From the NCBI GenBank assembly GCA_022510625.1, contig JAFLTD010000001.1, positions 1-64,000 of the forward strand: a stretch of DNA of 64,000 nucleotides. Direction: 5' to 3'. Made by a program: the position numbers and the translations under genes. The notes under the pieces are model-generated. The model was not told the DNA's origin and made no database searches. It was given only the letters and a program-made list of their open reading frames with translations. Below are positions 16,346-25,452 of this stretch, one piece after another (positions within the stretch are counted from its first letter, which is position 1; every line of letters starts with the position of its first letter). Source of the stretch: Lachnospiraceae bacterium. Its GTDB lineage: Bacteria; Bacillota; Clostridia; Lachnospirales; Lachnospiraceae.

Positions 16346-17524
16346 TTATTTCAAATATCCATTTGTGTCGGAATAAATCTTCTCACTGCACTCCTTAACC
16401 GTTGACGACGGCTCATAATCGTAGTCGTTAAACAGGAACTGGTGCAGCCATTTGACATTCTCCTCCAGACTTACCGGGACGACACAGGACCCCTTGGAAC
16501 CGATCGTTCCGGTTGCACGGTTCGTTTCCTGCGGGAATCCCGCCTTATCGGAAATATAGTATTTACCCACATCACCCAACATCTCTGTGATCTCGGACAG
16601 ATCAAGTGAAGTGTATGTCTCTTCAAAGACTGAGCTTGCCGTCGCTGTCAACTGTGAAAGGGATGCCTTCTTCGCCTGGTCCGCTATCGCTGACAGCACC
16701 TCTCTCTGTCTCTCCGCGCGCTTAAAGTCATCTCCTGCGGTGTAACGGACACGGCAGTAACCTGTCGCCTGCAGACCGTTTAAGAGCTGATATCCCGTGG
16801 AGGACACCGCTGTGTAGGAACGCTTCAGATCCTCGGCCATGGTCTGCTGATAGCTGTTAACATGCTTGATCTCCGCATCGTCCACATCGATCCACACACC
16901 GCCCAGCGCGTCAACCGTATCCGTGAGTCCCGCAAAACCTACGGTGACGAAATCGGTGATATTCATGTCCAGATTCATGTTCAGCATGTTGATCGCCATC
17001 TCCGGACCGCCCTTGGCATATGCCGCATTACATTTATTATATGAATCGTTGCTCAGATTCAGATAAGTATCACGATATACCGACACAAGTTTGCACTCGC
17101 CCGTATCCTGGTTGATGGATGCGATCATGATCGAGTCGCTTCGCGTGTTCTTCGTCAGCGCTCCGCTTGTGGAATCCACACCGAACAGGGCGATATTCCG
17201 ATAGCCCTTCATCGTGGTCTCCTGCGCCTCCTTGACGGCTTCGTTGATAATGATGTCGTCTTCCTCTATTTTCACCTTGCCGCCCTGCGTCACGGTCCTG
17301 GCACTCCACAGAACCAGAACAGCCACAACCAGTGCAATTATCTCTGTAATAAAAAGGATAATTCTCCGGCGCTGCTTCTTAGCCCGCTCTTTCCTGCTTG
17401 AAGCCTTCTTGCCGGTTTTGCCTGCACCTTTCTTGCCGGAAGGTTTTCTGCCGTTCTTACTTCCGGAAGAGGGTTTCTTTCTCGGACGTTCCTCTTCGTA
17501 TTCATCTTCCACATACTTAGCCAT
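16346..17524 (-). CDS. LytR-CpsA-Psr (LCP) family ligase
   Basis: 392 residues; ATG with GGGAG upstream. A Lys/Arg-rich cytoplasmic tail (1-52) and one membrane helix (about 53-75) precede the extracellular LCP domain (about 105-290). Family motifs: NIALFGVDS, NTRSDSIMIASIN, SVYRDTYLNL, NAAYAKGG and a C-terminal RVRYTAGDDFKRAERQREVL. LCP enzymes transfer lipid-linked glycopolymers to peptidoglycan N-acetylmuramic acid. Its location between the initiating transferase and glmS fits final attachment of the rhamnose-containing polymer made here. Confidence 0.9.
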   Translation of the reverse strand: MAKYVEDEYEEERPRKKPSSGSKNGRKPSGKKGAGKTGKKASSRKERAKKQRRRIILFITEIIALVVAVLVLWSARTVTQGGKVKIEEDDIIINEAVKEAQETTMKGYRNIALFGVDSTSGALTKNTRSDSIMIASINQDTGECKLVSVYRDTYLNLSNDSYNKCNAAYAKGGPEMAINMLNMNLDMNITDFVTVGFAGLTDTVDALGGVWIDVDDAEIKHVNSYQQTMAEDLKRSYTAVSSTGYQLLNGLQATGYCRVRYTAGDDFKRAERQREVLSAIADQAKKASLSQLTATASSVFEETYTSLDLSEITEMLGDVGKYYISDKAGFPQETNRATGTIGSKGSCVVPVSLEENVKWLHQFLFNDYDYEPSSTVKECSEKIYSDTNGYLK

Positions 17525-17673
17525 ACGTCGTACTCCCTTAATTTAACATACTCGTATAATAATATCTGACTTCTATTCTCGCATAACTCAACGCAAAAAT
17601 CAAGTTGTAGCGTAAATCTCCCTATCATTATACTACATCTTGATATAATTGCAACCTTCACATTAGTATCCCA

Positions 17674-19083
17674 CTAATATGCATTTTTATTAATAAAGCC
17701 CTTAAAGATTGTCAAAAACATGATTTTAATGTCAAAGGACATCGTCCAGTTCTCAATATAGAAAATATCATATTCTATTCTGCGCTTAATGGACGTGTCA
17801 CCACGATAACCGTTGATCTGCGCCCATCCGGTCAGACCCGGTCTGACTTGATGTTTTACCATATACCGCGGTATTTCCTCTTTAAACTTATCCACGAACT
17901 GGGGACGCTCCGGTCTGGGTCCGACAACGCTCATGTCGCCTTTCAAAATATTGAACAGCTGCGGCAGCTCGTCTATACTCGTTCTGCGCAGGAATCTGCC
18001 AACCTTAGTCACCCGCGGGTCATCTTTCGTCGTCCACTCTTTTTCCTCATTGGACGGCTTCTGCACTTTCATTGTCCGGAACTTATACATCTGAAAAGGC
18101 TTGTTGTGCAGCCCGATACGTTCCTGCTTAAAAATGATCGGTCCTCTGGATGTACAGCCGATTGCAATAGCCGATACCAGCATGATCGGTGACGACACCA
18201 CGAGACCGATAAGCGCCACAACCACATCCACAATTCTCTTCGCCACCCAGTTCAGCGTATTGGTCAGCGGCACATAGCGGATATTGATCACGGGCAGTCC
18301 CATCAGGTCCTCCGTGTACGGCCGGCTGGGGAACATGCTGTTATAATCCGGGATAAATTTCGTGTGAACTCCGGATTTCTCACAAATATCAACGATACGC
18401 TCCAGATTATCGTAATCTTTCAGCGATAATGTGATGGCAATCTCATCCAGCTTGTTTTCCGGCAGAATATATAGAAGATTCCCGATTTCTCCCACGACCT
18501 TGACGCCCTGATACAGTGTCCCCCTGGGTACACTGTCGTCCAGGATACCTCTCACAACATAGCCCCACTGAGGATTGGCGTTGATGCGGTTGATATACTC
18601 TTCCGCCGCACGGGAGTAACCGACCAGCAGGATATATTTCAGGTTATAGCCTTTTTCACGGAAATATTGTAACAGGGCACGAAGCACGGAACGACTGATA
18701 TTGGTCAGCAGGATATTGATTACATAGAAGTACGCCATCATCCCACGTGAAAAGTTAATCTGCGAAACAAGATACCATCCCGCCATAAGCAGGATCAACC
18801 CCACCGTATTGGCCTGGAAAATATTGATAACCTCGTATTTATGAACCGTGGCACGCTTGGGCGTATACAGATTGAAATTATAATAAAGAATCAGATAACC
18901 CGGTACGATTGCATAGAGCATCCCAAAATATGTGCGCATGGGAAGCACACCGACGTTTTCGTCGATGACCGAAAAGGGGCCGGCAAACTTCAAGTACCAT
19001 GCCAGCGCATAGGAAGCCACAATAATCAAGGCATCCAATACTACATGCAGCCTGTTAAAATACTTCTGATTATCTTTGATCAT
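17674..19083 (-). CDS. Polyprenyl-phosphate sugar-1-phosphate transferase (WcaJ/CpsE type)
   Basis: 469 residues. Five predicted membrane helices (within 10-130 and near 275-305) and a Rossmann-like CoA-binding-like region (about 140-260) precede the bacterial sugar transferase domain (about 270-469) with KRIVDVVVALIGLV, FKQERIGLHNKPFQMYKFRT, RRTSIDELPQLFN, GDMSVVGPRPE and RPGLTGWAQINGYRG. It loads a hexose-1-phosphate onto undecaprenyl phosphate and so starts the polysaccharide repeat at the inner face of the membrane. The first sugar (glucose, galactose or an N-acetylated one) cannot be told from sequence. Confidence 0.93.
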   Translation of the reverse strand: MIKDNQKYFNRLHVVLDALIIVASYALAWYLKFAGPFSVIDENVGVLPMRTYFGMLYAIVPGYLILYYNFNLYTPKRATVHKYEVINIFQANTVGLILLMAGWYLVSQINFSRGMMAYFYVINILLTNISRSVLRALLQYFREKGYNLKYILLVGYSRAAEEYINRINANPQWGYVVRGILDDSVPRGTLYQGVKVVGEIGNLLYILPENKLDEIAITLSLKDYDNLERIVDICEKSGVHTKFIPDYNSMFPSRPYTEDLMGLPVINIRYVPLTNTLNWVAKRIVDVVVALIGLVVSSPIMLVSAIAIGCTSRGPIIFKQERIGLHNKPFQMYKFRTMKVQKPSNEEKEWTTKDDPRVTKVGRFLRRTSIDELPQLFNILKGDMSVVGPRPERPQFVDKFKEEIPRYMVKHQVRPGLTGWAQINGYRGDTSIKRRIEYDIFYIENWTMSFDIKIMFLTIFKGFINKNAY

Positions 19084-19143
19084 ACTCTAAGCCTCTATAG
19101 CTTGTATCATACAATATTTTGTACCAAAACACAACCTACGGTA

Positions 19144-20112
19144 TCAGCCCGCGAGACGATACCATATATTGCGCCACAGCTCCAGCTGTATCACAATGTA
19201 ACTGTACAGCCGGTCCCTATCAAAACGCACTCTCCGCGCCCTTCCCTCTTCAGACAGACACAAGGCAGCCCCTTGACACAGTCCTTTGATATAAGTCAGA
19301 CCGAACCCTTTCTTAATAAAGAAGAGAGTCTTGATTGCAAACCCCGCAAACAGAAACGGCAGATTCAAAATGACCTGTATAAGCGGCATGTTTTTGTATA
19401 CAAGATATACGCTGTTCCTGGAAGTCAGCCCGACTTTAAAATCATTGTACCTGGAGCCGCTCGCACCGCTTCCCGCATGATACACCACCGCCTCGGGAAC
19501 ATATAAGTTGTCATAACCGTGTAATCTTGCCCGATATCCCAAATCAATATCCTCCAGATAGGCAAAATGGTTCTCATCCATGCAGCCGATCTCATCAAAT
19601 ACTTTGCGCCGATAGATGGCCGCACCGCCGCAGGCCGCAAAAATCCTGCGCCTCTGCCGATAATTCGCAAACGGTTTATCCTTGCCGCGGGCAAATGCCC
19701 AGCCGAGCGCACAGTAAAAGTCACCGGCATCATCGATCAGTTCGGGGTGATGCAGATTTCGCATCTGTGCCGACCCCGAAAACACTTCGGGATGCTGCTC
19801 CAGCGATCCCTCCAATGCTCTGACGAATCCCTTCTCGACTTCCGTATCATTGTTCAATAAAATAACATATGTCGTTTTACTGTTGTCTATGCCGGTGTTT
19901 ACCGCTTTACAGAACCCGTAATTGCTGTCGAGACCGATCAGCGTAACCTGCGGAAACTTATCCTGTACAATCTGTCTGCTTCCATCGGTGGATCCGTTGT
20001 CCACCACAATAATGTGCGCCGGCTCACCCTCGAGTGAGCGCAGACAATTCTCGATATACTTGATCCCGTTATAGTTCGGAATCACTATGGTAGATTGTAT
20101 TTGCCGCTCCAT
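19144..20112 (-). CDS. Family 2 glycosyltransferase, WbbL-like
   Basis: 322 residues; ATG preceded by AGGAGGAG. GT-A domain with STIVIPNYNG, VVDNGSTDGS, LLNNDTEVE (DxD equivalent near 100) and LEDIDLGYRARLHG (near 190), followed by a C-terminal pair of hydrophobic helices (about 235-270) that would hold the enzyme at the membrane. This architecture is shared with WbbL-type rhamnosyltransferases, which add rhamnose to the lipid-linked first sugar. It directly precedes the initiating transferase gene, so second-sugar addition is a reasonable guess. Confidence 0.85.
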   Translation of the reverse strand: MERQIQSTIVIPNYNGIKYIENCLRSLEGEPAHIIVVDNGSTDGSRQIVQDKFPQVTLIGLDSNYGFCKAVNTGIDNSKTTYVILLNNDTEVEKGFVRALEGSLEQHPEVFSGSAQMRNLHHPELIDDAGDFYCALGWAFARGKDKPFANYRQRRRIFAACGGAAIYRRKVFDEIGCMDENHFAYLEDIDLGYRARLHGYDNLYVPEAVVYHAGSGASGSRYNDFKVGLTSRNSVYLVYKNMPLIQVILNLPFLFAGFAIKTLFFIKKGFGLTYIKGLCQGAALCLSEEGRARRVRFDRDRLYSYIVIQLELWRNIWYRLAG

Positions 20113-20124
20113 GCCGCACTCCTC

Positions 20125-21552
20125 CTACGCGTCAGCCGCTATCGATATTGCCGGGTCCCACAATACACAGTATCCGCGCTCCGCCGCCGCCCTTCCCAAT
20201 TCCATGCTCAGTTTGCGATATCCCGCCTCGTCGCAGGAAAATCCGGACGTGTCAACTATCCGTATCTCCCGGCTCACGCCGTCCACCTTACAGTGGATCG
20301 TGCGCTCTCTGTAAGGCAATCCGATAATGTGCTCAAATTCCGACCGCAATTCCGGTCTTACCTGCATACAGCGGATATCAACCGCAGCCACATCCTGTTT
20401 CAGCACCGCACGGTGCATACTTCCGCCGCTGTATTCCTTGTGCAGGCCCTCATACATGCAGCTTCCGTCAAACTCCATGGCTCCTCCGCATATTCTGCCG
20501 CGGCTGTCCAGCAGTCTGCCGCCCACAATGCCGACATCATCCCTGACCTCTAGGACATCCGGCAGATAAGTGATATCGTAAAATCCCAGATGAAGACCGT
20601 GCTTTACTTCCGCGCGCCAGCCCTGTCGGGCGCAGAACTCCTGAAGCGCCGCCTTCCCGGCGTCATATGCGTAACTTTTGCTGGCAGTATTGTCCGCCGT
20701 GGAATCTATATGACAACACCAGTGATATAATATCTTCGGTATGTGGATAACCCGTTGTGAGAGCTCACAAACCGAATTTGTTTGATATAATTCTCCGATA
20801 ACACGAAGCACCAGATCGTAATCCTGCGCGCCGTCAAATCCACCGCGCAATTCGAGTTTTTTCAACAAATTTGCCTCTATTGCCATAAAGTGACAGACAT
20901 AATTATTGGATAAAATTAAATCGAAATTAAACTTCTTCTTCCTGTGGGGTGCCATATAAAAACACCTGTTATCGTCATATTTGTCTTCATCCGTGTAGAG
21001 AAGTGCCGGATTTATCCCCTGCTGTCCGGCCTTGTGAAGTTCCGCCGCCATATGGTAAAGCGCATCGGGCGCCAGAAAGTCATCATGATCCAGCAGCGCG
21101 ATGTAATCTCCGGACGCCAGTGCGATTCCGGCATTCGTATTGCCGGATATCCCTTTATTTTCCGCGAGGCGTTCGTAGATGATACGTTTATCGCCGAACT
21201 CCTCCCTGACTTCTCCGACAATCCTTTCCACCGTATCACTGCTGCCCGCATCCGCGATGATCAACTCCCAGTTGCCATAGCTCTGCCGGCACACGGAATC
21301 TATCATTTTGCGAAAGAAGTGTTCTTTAGTCTCGTAGGCGGGAACGACAATACTGAACAGATACGGATAGTCTGCCGATTCTCTGCGTTGACTCTCCAAT
21401 GTTTCCTCAGACGGTTCCCTGTAATAATAGTCGTCTCTTCTCTCTTCCTCAATCCGCTCTCTGGCCGCATAGTAGGCATGACGGATTCCGTTTTTCTTAA
21501 CATAACGAATGGTTTTTATTAGATTGTTTATTCTAAAGATTCCGTTGCCCAT
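20125..21552 (-). CDS. Family 2 glycosyltransferase with a truncated second domain
   Basis: 475 residues from the ATG at 21552 (GCGAGG upstream). A complete GT2 domain spans about 60-310 (FSIVVPAYETKEH, ADAGSSDTVER, LLDHDDFLAPD, ICH/HFMAIEA and FDGAQDYDLVLR). The C-terminal 110 residues (DVGIVGGRLLDSRGRICGGA onward) line up with the second half of the second GT2 domain of the neighbouring 666-residue protein, but the part carrying the nucleotide-binding and DxD segment is missing. It is probably a two-domain enzyme that lost half of domain two. The first domain should be active; donor sugar unknown. Confidence 0.82.
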   Translation of the reverse strand: MGNGIFRINNLIKTIRYVKKNGIRHAYYAARERIEEERRDDYYYREPSEETLESQRRESADYPYLFSIVVPAYETKEHFFRKMIDSVCRQSYGNWELIIADAGSSDTVERIVGEVREEFGDKRIIYERLAENKGISGNTNAGIALASGDYIALLDHDDFLAPDALYHMAAELHKAGQQGINPALLYTDEDKYDDNRCFYMAPHRKKKFNFDLILSNNYVCHFMAIEANLLKKLELRGGFDGAQDYDLVLRVIGELYQTNSVCELSQRVIHIPKILYHWCCHIDSTADNTASKSYAYDAGKAALQEFCARQGWRAEVKHGLHLGFYDITYLPDVLEVRDDVGIVGGRLLDSRGRICGGAMEFDGSCMYEGLHKEYSGGSMHRAVLKQDVAAVDIRCMQVRPELRSEFEHIIGLPYRERTIHCKVDGVSREIRIVDTSGFSCDEAGYRKLSMELGRAAAERGYCVLWDPAISIAADA

Positions 21553-21656
21553 AGCGAACCTCGCACAGAAACCGCATAACATCCTGTCATACGTTGATTT
21601 TTACCGTATAAACGATATCGCCCTGCACAGGGCAAGGCGATATCCGCTACACTCTC

Positions 21657-23378
21657 TTAGAGATATGCTTTCAAATCTTCTGTCAATTTATTCAACCGGC
21701 TCTCGGCGTCCTCCATGCCGGTGCCCTTAACGCCCATGTAGAATTTGATCTTCGGCTCCGTGCCGGAAGGACGGGCGCAGCACCACGAATCGTTGGTAAG
21801 GTCGAAATAGAGCACGTTGGACTTGGGAAGTCCCGTCTCTCCCGACGCTCCGGTTTCCAGATTCAATGTCTTGCCCGTATTGTAGTCCCTGAACTCCTTG
21901 ACTTTCAAATCGCCGAAATTCTTGGGCGGATCGTTTCTCAGCTTGTTCATGATCTCCTCGATCTGTTTCGCGCCGTCGATACCCTTCATGGTGATTGAAT
22001 ACTGGCTCTCCTTGAAGTAGCCGTACTTCTCATACAGTGTGATCATCTGATCCCATACGGTCTTTCCGTTCTTCTTGCACCACGCAGCCATCTCGCAGAG
22101 GCACATGACCGCAACAACCGCATCCTTATCTCTGGCGTGGGTTCCGGCGAGACATCCGTAGCTCTCCTCCAATCCGAACACATAATTGTCGGAACCGTTC
22201 TGCTCGAAGAGCTTGATCTGCTCACCGATATACTTAAATCCCGTCAGGACCTCAATGAACCTTACCTTATAATCCTCCGCTATGGCACGTGCCATGTTTG
22301 TGGTGACAATGGTTGTCACAAGCGCAGGATTCTCCGGCATCTTGCCCGTCGCCGTTCTCTCTCTCAGAATATATTCTGCGATCAGCATACCCGACATATT
22401 ACCCGTAAAAGGCACATACTCACCAGATTTGGTATCCAGCGCATAGATGCCCAGACGGTCCGCATCGGGATCTGTGGCAAGCACGATGTCCGCATTCTTC
22501 TCTTTAGCCAGTTTGAGCGCCAGTGTAAATGCCTTGGGATCCTCAGGATTAGGATAGTCCAAGGTAGTGAAATCGGGATCGGGCATCTCCTGCTCGGGTA
22601 CCACATACACATTCTTGAAGCCCAGCTCCGACAAAATTCTTCTGACCGGCACATTACCCGTTCCGTTAAACGGAGAGTAGACAATCTTCATGTCCTCCGC
22701 CATATCCTTGATCACATCCGGATGAATGATCTGCTTTTTCAGCTCAACCATGTACTTGTCATCAATCTCTTTACCGATAACTTCATAGAGCCCTGCTTTC
22801 TTGGCCTCTTCCTTATCCATAGTCTTCACGGTATGATAATCCGTTACATTGTTAACCTCAGTGATGATTTCTTTATCTCTGGGGGCCGTCACCTGCGCAC
22901 CGTCCTCCCAGTAGCACTTATATCCGTTGTATTCCGGCGGATTATGGCTCGCAGTGATAACAATACCCGAAATACATTTAAGCTCGCGCAGCGCAAAAGA
23001 CAATTCGGGCGTGGGTCTGAGCGAATCAAACACATATGCCTTGATTCCGTTCGCCGCCAGACATAATGCCGCTTCATCGGCAAATTCCGGGGACTTTCTT
23101 CTGGAGTCGTAAGCGATCGCCACACCTTTGCGCTCTCCGCCCTGTTTCTTTATGTAGTTGGCAAGACCCTGTGTCGCTTTGCGCACCGTGTAAATATTCA
23201 TGCGGTTTGTTCCCGCACCTATCACACCGCGCAGACCGCCGGTACCAAACTCAAGATCTTTATAGAAACGATCCTCAATCTCCTTCTCATCGTTTCTGAT
23301 TGCCAGAAGTTCCTGCTTAGTCGCATCGTCAAAATAAGAATCTTCAACCCAAAAGTCAAATTGTTCCTTGTAGCCCAT
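21657..23378 (-). CDS. pgcA: Phosphoglucomutase/phosphomannomutase (alpha-phosphohexomutase)
   Basis: 573 residues; ATG with CGGAGG upstream. Four-domain phosphohexomutase: catalytic loop TASHNPPEYNGYK with phosphoserine Ser144, metal loop DPDADRLGI, sugar loop GLEESYG and C-terminal phosphate-binding ARPSGTEPKIKFY. The length and loops match PgcA of Firmicutes. It interconverts glucose 6-phosphate and glucose 1-phosphate, the substrate of RfbA in the same cluster, so it links central metabolism to dTDP-sugar supply. Confidence 0.93.
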   Translation of the reverse strand: MGYKEQFDFWVEDSYFDDATKQELLAIRNDEKEIEDRFYKDLEFGTGGLRGVIGAGTNRMNIYTVRKATQGLANYIKKQGGERKGVAIAYDSRRKSPEFADEAALCLAANGIKAYVFDSLRPTPELSFALRELKCISGIVITASHNPPEYNGYKCYWEDGAQVTAPRDKEIITEVNNVTDYHTVKTMDKEEAKKAGLYEVIGKEIDDKYMVELKKQIIHPDVIKDMAEDMKIVYSPFNGTGNVPVRRILSELGFKNVYVVPEQEMPDPDFTTLDYPNPEDPKAFTLALKLAKEKNADIVLATDPDADRLGIYALDTKSGEYVPFTGNMSGMLIAEYILRERTATGKMPENPALVTTIVTTNMARAIAEDYKVRFIEVLTGFKYIGEQIKLFEQNGSDNYVFGLEESYGCLAGTHARDKDAVVAVMCLCEMAAWCKKNGKTVWDQMITLYEKYGYFKESQYSITMKGIDGAKQIEEIMNKLRNDPPKNFGDLKVKEFRDYNTGKTLNLETGASGETGLPKSNVLYFDLTNDSWCCARPSGTEPKIKFYMGVKGTGMEDAESRLNKLTEDLKAYL

Positions 23379-23423
23379 CCTGTTACCTCCGTTATTTATC
23401 TTCGTGAATGATATTTTATCATA

Positions 23424-25424
23424 TTAAGATTCCAGTTTCAACGCGAAATCGCTACGGTCAAGTGAGAAATTGGGATTGTAGTAAGGATCGCCTTTCGTAA
23501 GGAGACCTTTCCATTTCATCCGAAAAGCCTCCGATTCCCTCTCGTACCGCTCCGCCTTCTCTCCATGGTCGTCCAACCCCCGGGAGACGGATTCGAAGTG
23601 GTATAACTCCGCAAAAGGAGTAAACACGTTAACATAGCCCGCTTTCCATGCTCTGATGCACAAATCTACGTCGTTTAAGGAGACGGCAAGGTTTTCGTCA
23701 AGCCCATTCAGTTCGGTAAAAAGAGATTTCCTCATCATCAGGCACGCCCCCGTCACCGCCATCACATTCTGCGCATAACACAGACGCCCCATATATCCCA
23801 GGTTATTGCTGCTGACACGATAATGGCTGTGACCCGCGGTCCTGTGCTGTCCAAGAGCAAGCACTACACCGGCATGCTGTATCGTCCTGTCCTCATAGTA
23901 AAGCTTTGCGCCCACCGCGCCCACATCTTTTCTCTGAGCGTACATAAGCAGTTCTTCGATCCAGTCCAGCGTGATAACCTGCGTGTCATTGTTCAACAGC
24001 AGGATATATTCGCCCCGTGCGTTGGAGACACCCAGATTGTTGATCCTGGAATAATTGAAATCTCCCTCGTAAGTGATGACCCGGACATTCGGATTCTCCT
24101 GTATTTTCTTATAATAGTCGAAAATCTCGTCTGTCGTGCTGTTGTTCTCCACCACGATAATCTCATAGTGCTCGTAGCTGCTTTTCTCCAGAATCGAAGT
24201 AATGCAGCGCTGCAGATCGTCAATATGGTCTTTGTTCGGAATGATGATACTTATGAGCGGATTGCCCTGTATTTCATACTTGATCCGGAAAATCGTCTCG
24301 AACGCCTTAGTGGAACTGATCTCAAAATTCTCATAACCCTGATTCCGAAGATGTGCCGCCACAGCGCCTTTTGCCGCATCGACGGCGTAGCTTTTGGCAT
24401 TGATGTCGGCTGCAACACTTCCCGCATGGGACCTCCAGTAATAGAGCAGCTTCGGCACATGCACCACGTGTTTGGCTCTGCTCGTCAGCCTCAGGATCAT
24501 GTCATGGTCCTGACTTCCGTCAAACTCCGGGCGAAACAGGTTCATTCCCTCTATCAGATTCCGGTCGAATGCGCTGAAATGGCAGATATAATTGTTCGCC
24601 CTAAGATTATCGGGCGCAAAATCCGGCTTAAAATGCAGGGTGATCATATGGTCGATGGACTTATTGCCCTTAAAAGTCGCCTCATCACAGTAAATGTAAT
24701 CCGCACCCTCGTCGCAGATGGCTTTCATATATTCATACAGCACACTGGGGTGCAGCACATCATCATGATCGAAAAGTGCGATATAGTCTCCCGACGCCAT
24801 GCCAAGACATGCGTTGGTATTACCGGCTATCCCCTCATTTTTGAGGAGTTTCCGATAAAGAATGCGTGAATCCGTCTGCGCGTACTCCTTACAGATGCGT
24901 CCCACATCGGAATGTTCGGCATCTGAGCCGTCTGCCAGGCACAGTTCCCAATTTGCGTACGTCTGCGCCCTAACCGAATTGATCGCCTGACGCAGGAATT
25001 TCTCCGGAGTATTGTAGAGGGGTACAAGAATACTGAATTTAACAGTCCTGCTGAAGGTCTCTTTGCCCTGTCTTGCCGCTTCTTCCTCATTCGGAAAACT
25101 CGCCGTCCCATGCTGTGTGCGCGCCTTTCTCTCAATCTTCTTGGCATTCAGCTTGCGCACAACGCCCTTGACACTGCCATAATATCCCAAGCGCTCCTTC
25201 ATCCTGCGCACCCAGTGTACCAGAGAACGTAGAGGTTTGGACGCACGCCAGAACACACTGCCCTTAATGCGGTTCAGTCTGCCCTCCAAATCCGCGGCGC
25301 GCTGTCCGGCATCCGCCAGCTTGCCTGCAAGCACATTACCCTTGCGCTTCTCCCGCTCGTATGCATCTTTATAGTAGAGAAGTTTCTCCTCCTCAGTCAT
25401 TTGGCTCAGTTCTTTCTGTTCCAT
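23424..25424 (-). CDS. Two-domain family 2 glycosyltransferase
   Basis: 666 residues. A charged helical N-terminal segment (about 10-80) carries the motif YEREKRKGNVLAGKLADA and LNRI...FWRASKPLR, shared with the next gene. First GT2 domain about 125-360 (FSILVPLYNTPEK, FDHDDVLHP, FDGSQDHDMILR); second about 385-620 (ISIIIPNKDH, LLNNDTQV, LNDVDLCIRAWKAG). Such double enzymes are common in rhamnan and O-antigen clusters and probably build two linkages in the cytoplasm. It lies 28 bp after the preceding gene. Acceptor and donor are unknown; dTDP-rhamnose is plausible from context. Confidence 0.88.
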   Translation of the reverse strand: MEQKELSQMTEEEKLLYYKDAYEREKRKGNVLAGKLADAGQRAADLEGRLNRIKGSVFWRASKPLRSLVHWVRRMKERLGYYGSVKGVVRKLNAKKIERKARTQHGTASFPNEEEAARQGKETFSRTVKFSILVPLYNTPEKFLRQAINSVRAQTYANWELCLADGSDAEHSDVGRICKEYAQTDSRILYRKLLKNEGIAGNTNACLGMASGDYIALFDHDDVLHPSVLYEYMKAICDEGADYIYCDEATFKGNKSIDHMITLHFKPDFAPDNLRANNYICHFSAFDRNLIEGMNLFRPEFDGSQDHDMILRLTSRAKHVVHVPKLLYYWRSHAGSVAADINAKSYAVDAAKGAVAAHLRNQGYENFEISSTKAFETIFRIKYEIQGNPLISIIIPNKDHIDDLQRCITSILEKSSYEHYEIIVVENNSTTDEIFDYYKKIQENPNVRVITYEGDFNYSRINNLGVSNARGEYILLLNNDTQVITLDWIEELLMYAQRKDVGAVGAKLYYEDRTIQHAGVVLALGQHRTAGHSHYRVSSNNLGYMGRLCYAQNVMAVTGACLMMRKSLFTELNGLDENLAVSLNDVDLCIRAWKAGYVNVFTPFAELYHFESVSRGLDDHGEKAERYERESEAFRMKWKGLLTKGDPYYNPNFSLDRSDFALKLES

Positions 25425-25452
25425 AATAGCAGTATCCTTTCACGCCGGTATC

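Noticed and set aside
23823..24869. 348-codon plus-strand frame
   Set aside because: Antisense to the two-domain glycosyltransferase; no motifs or start signals.
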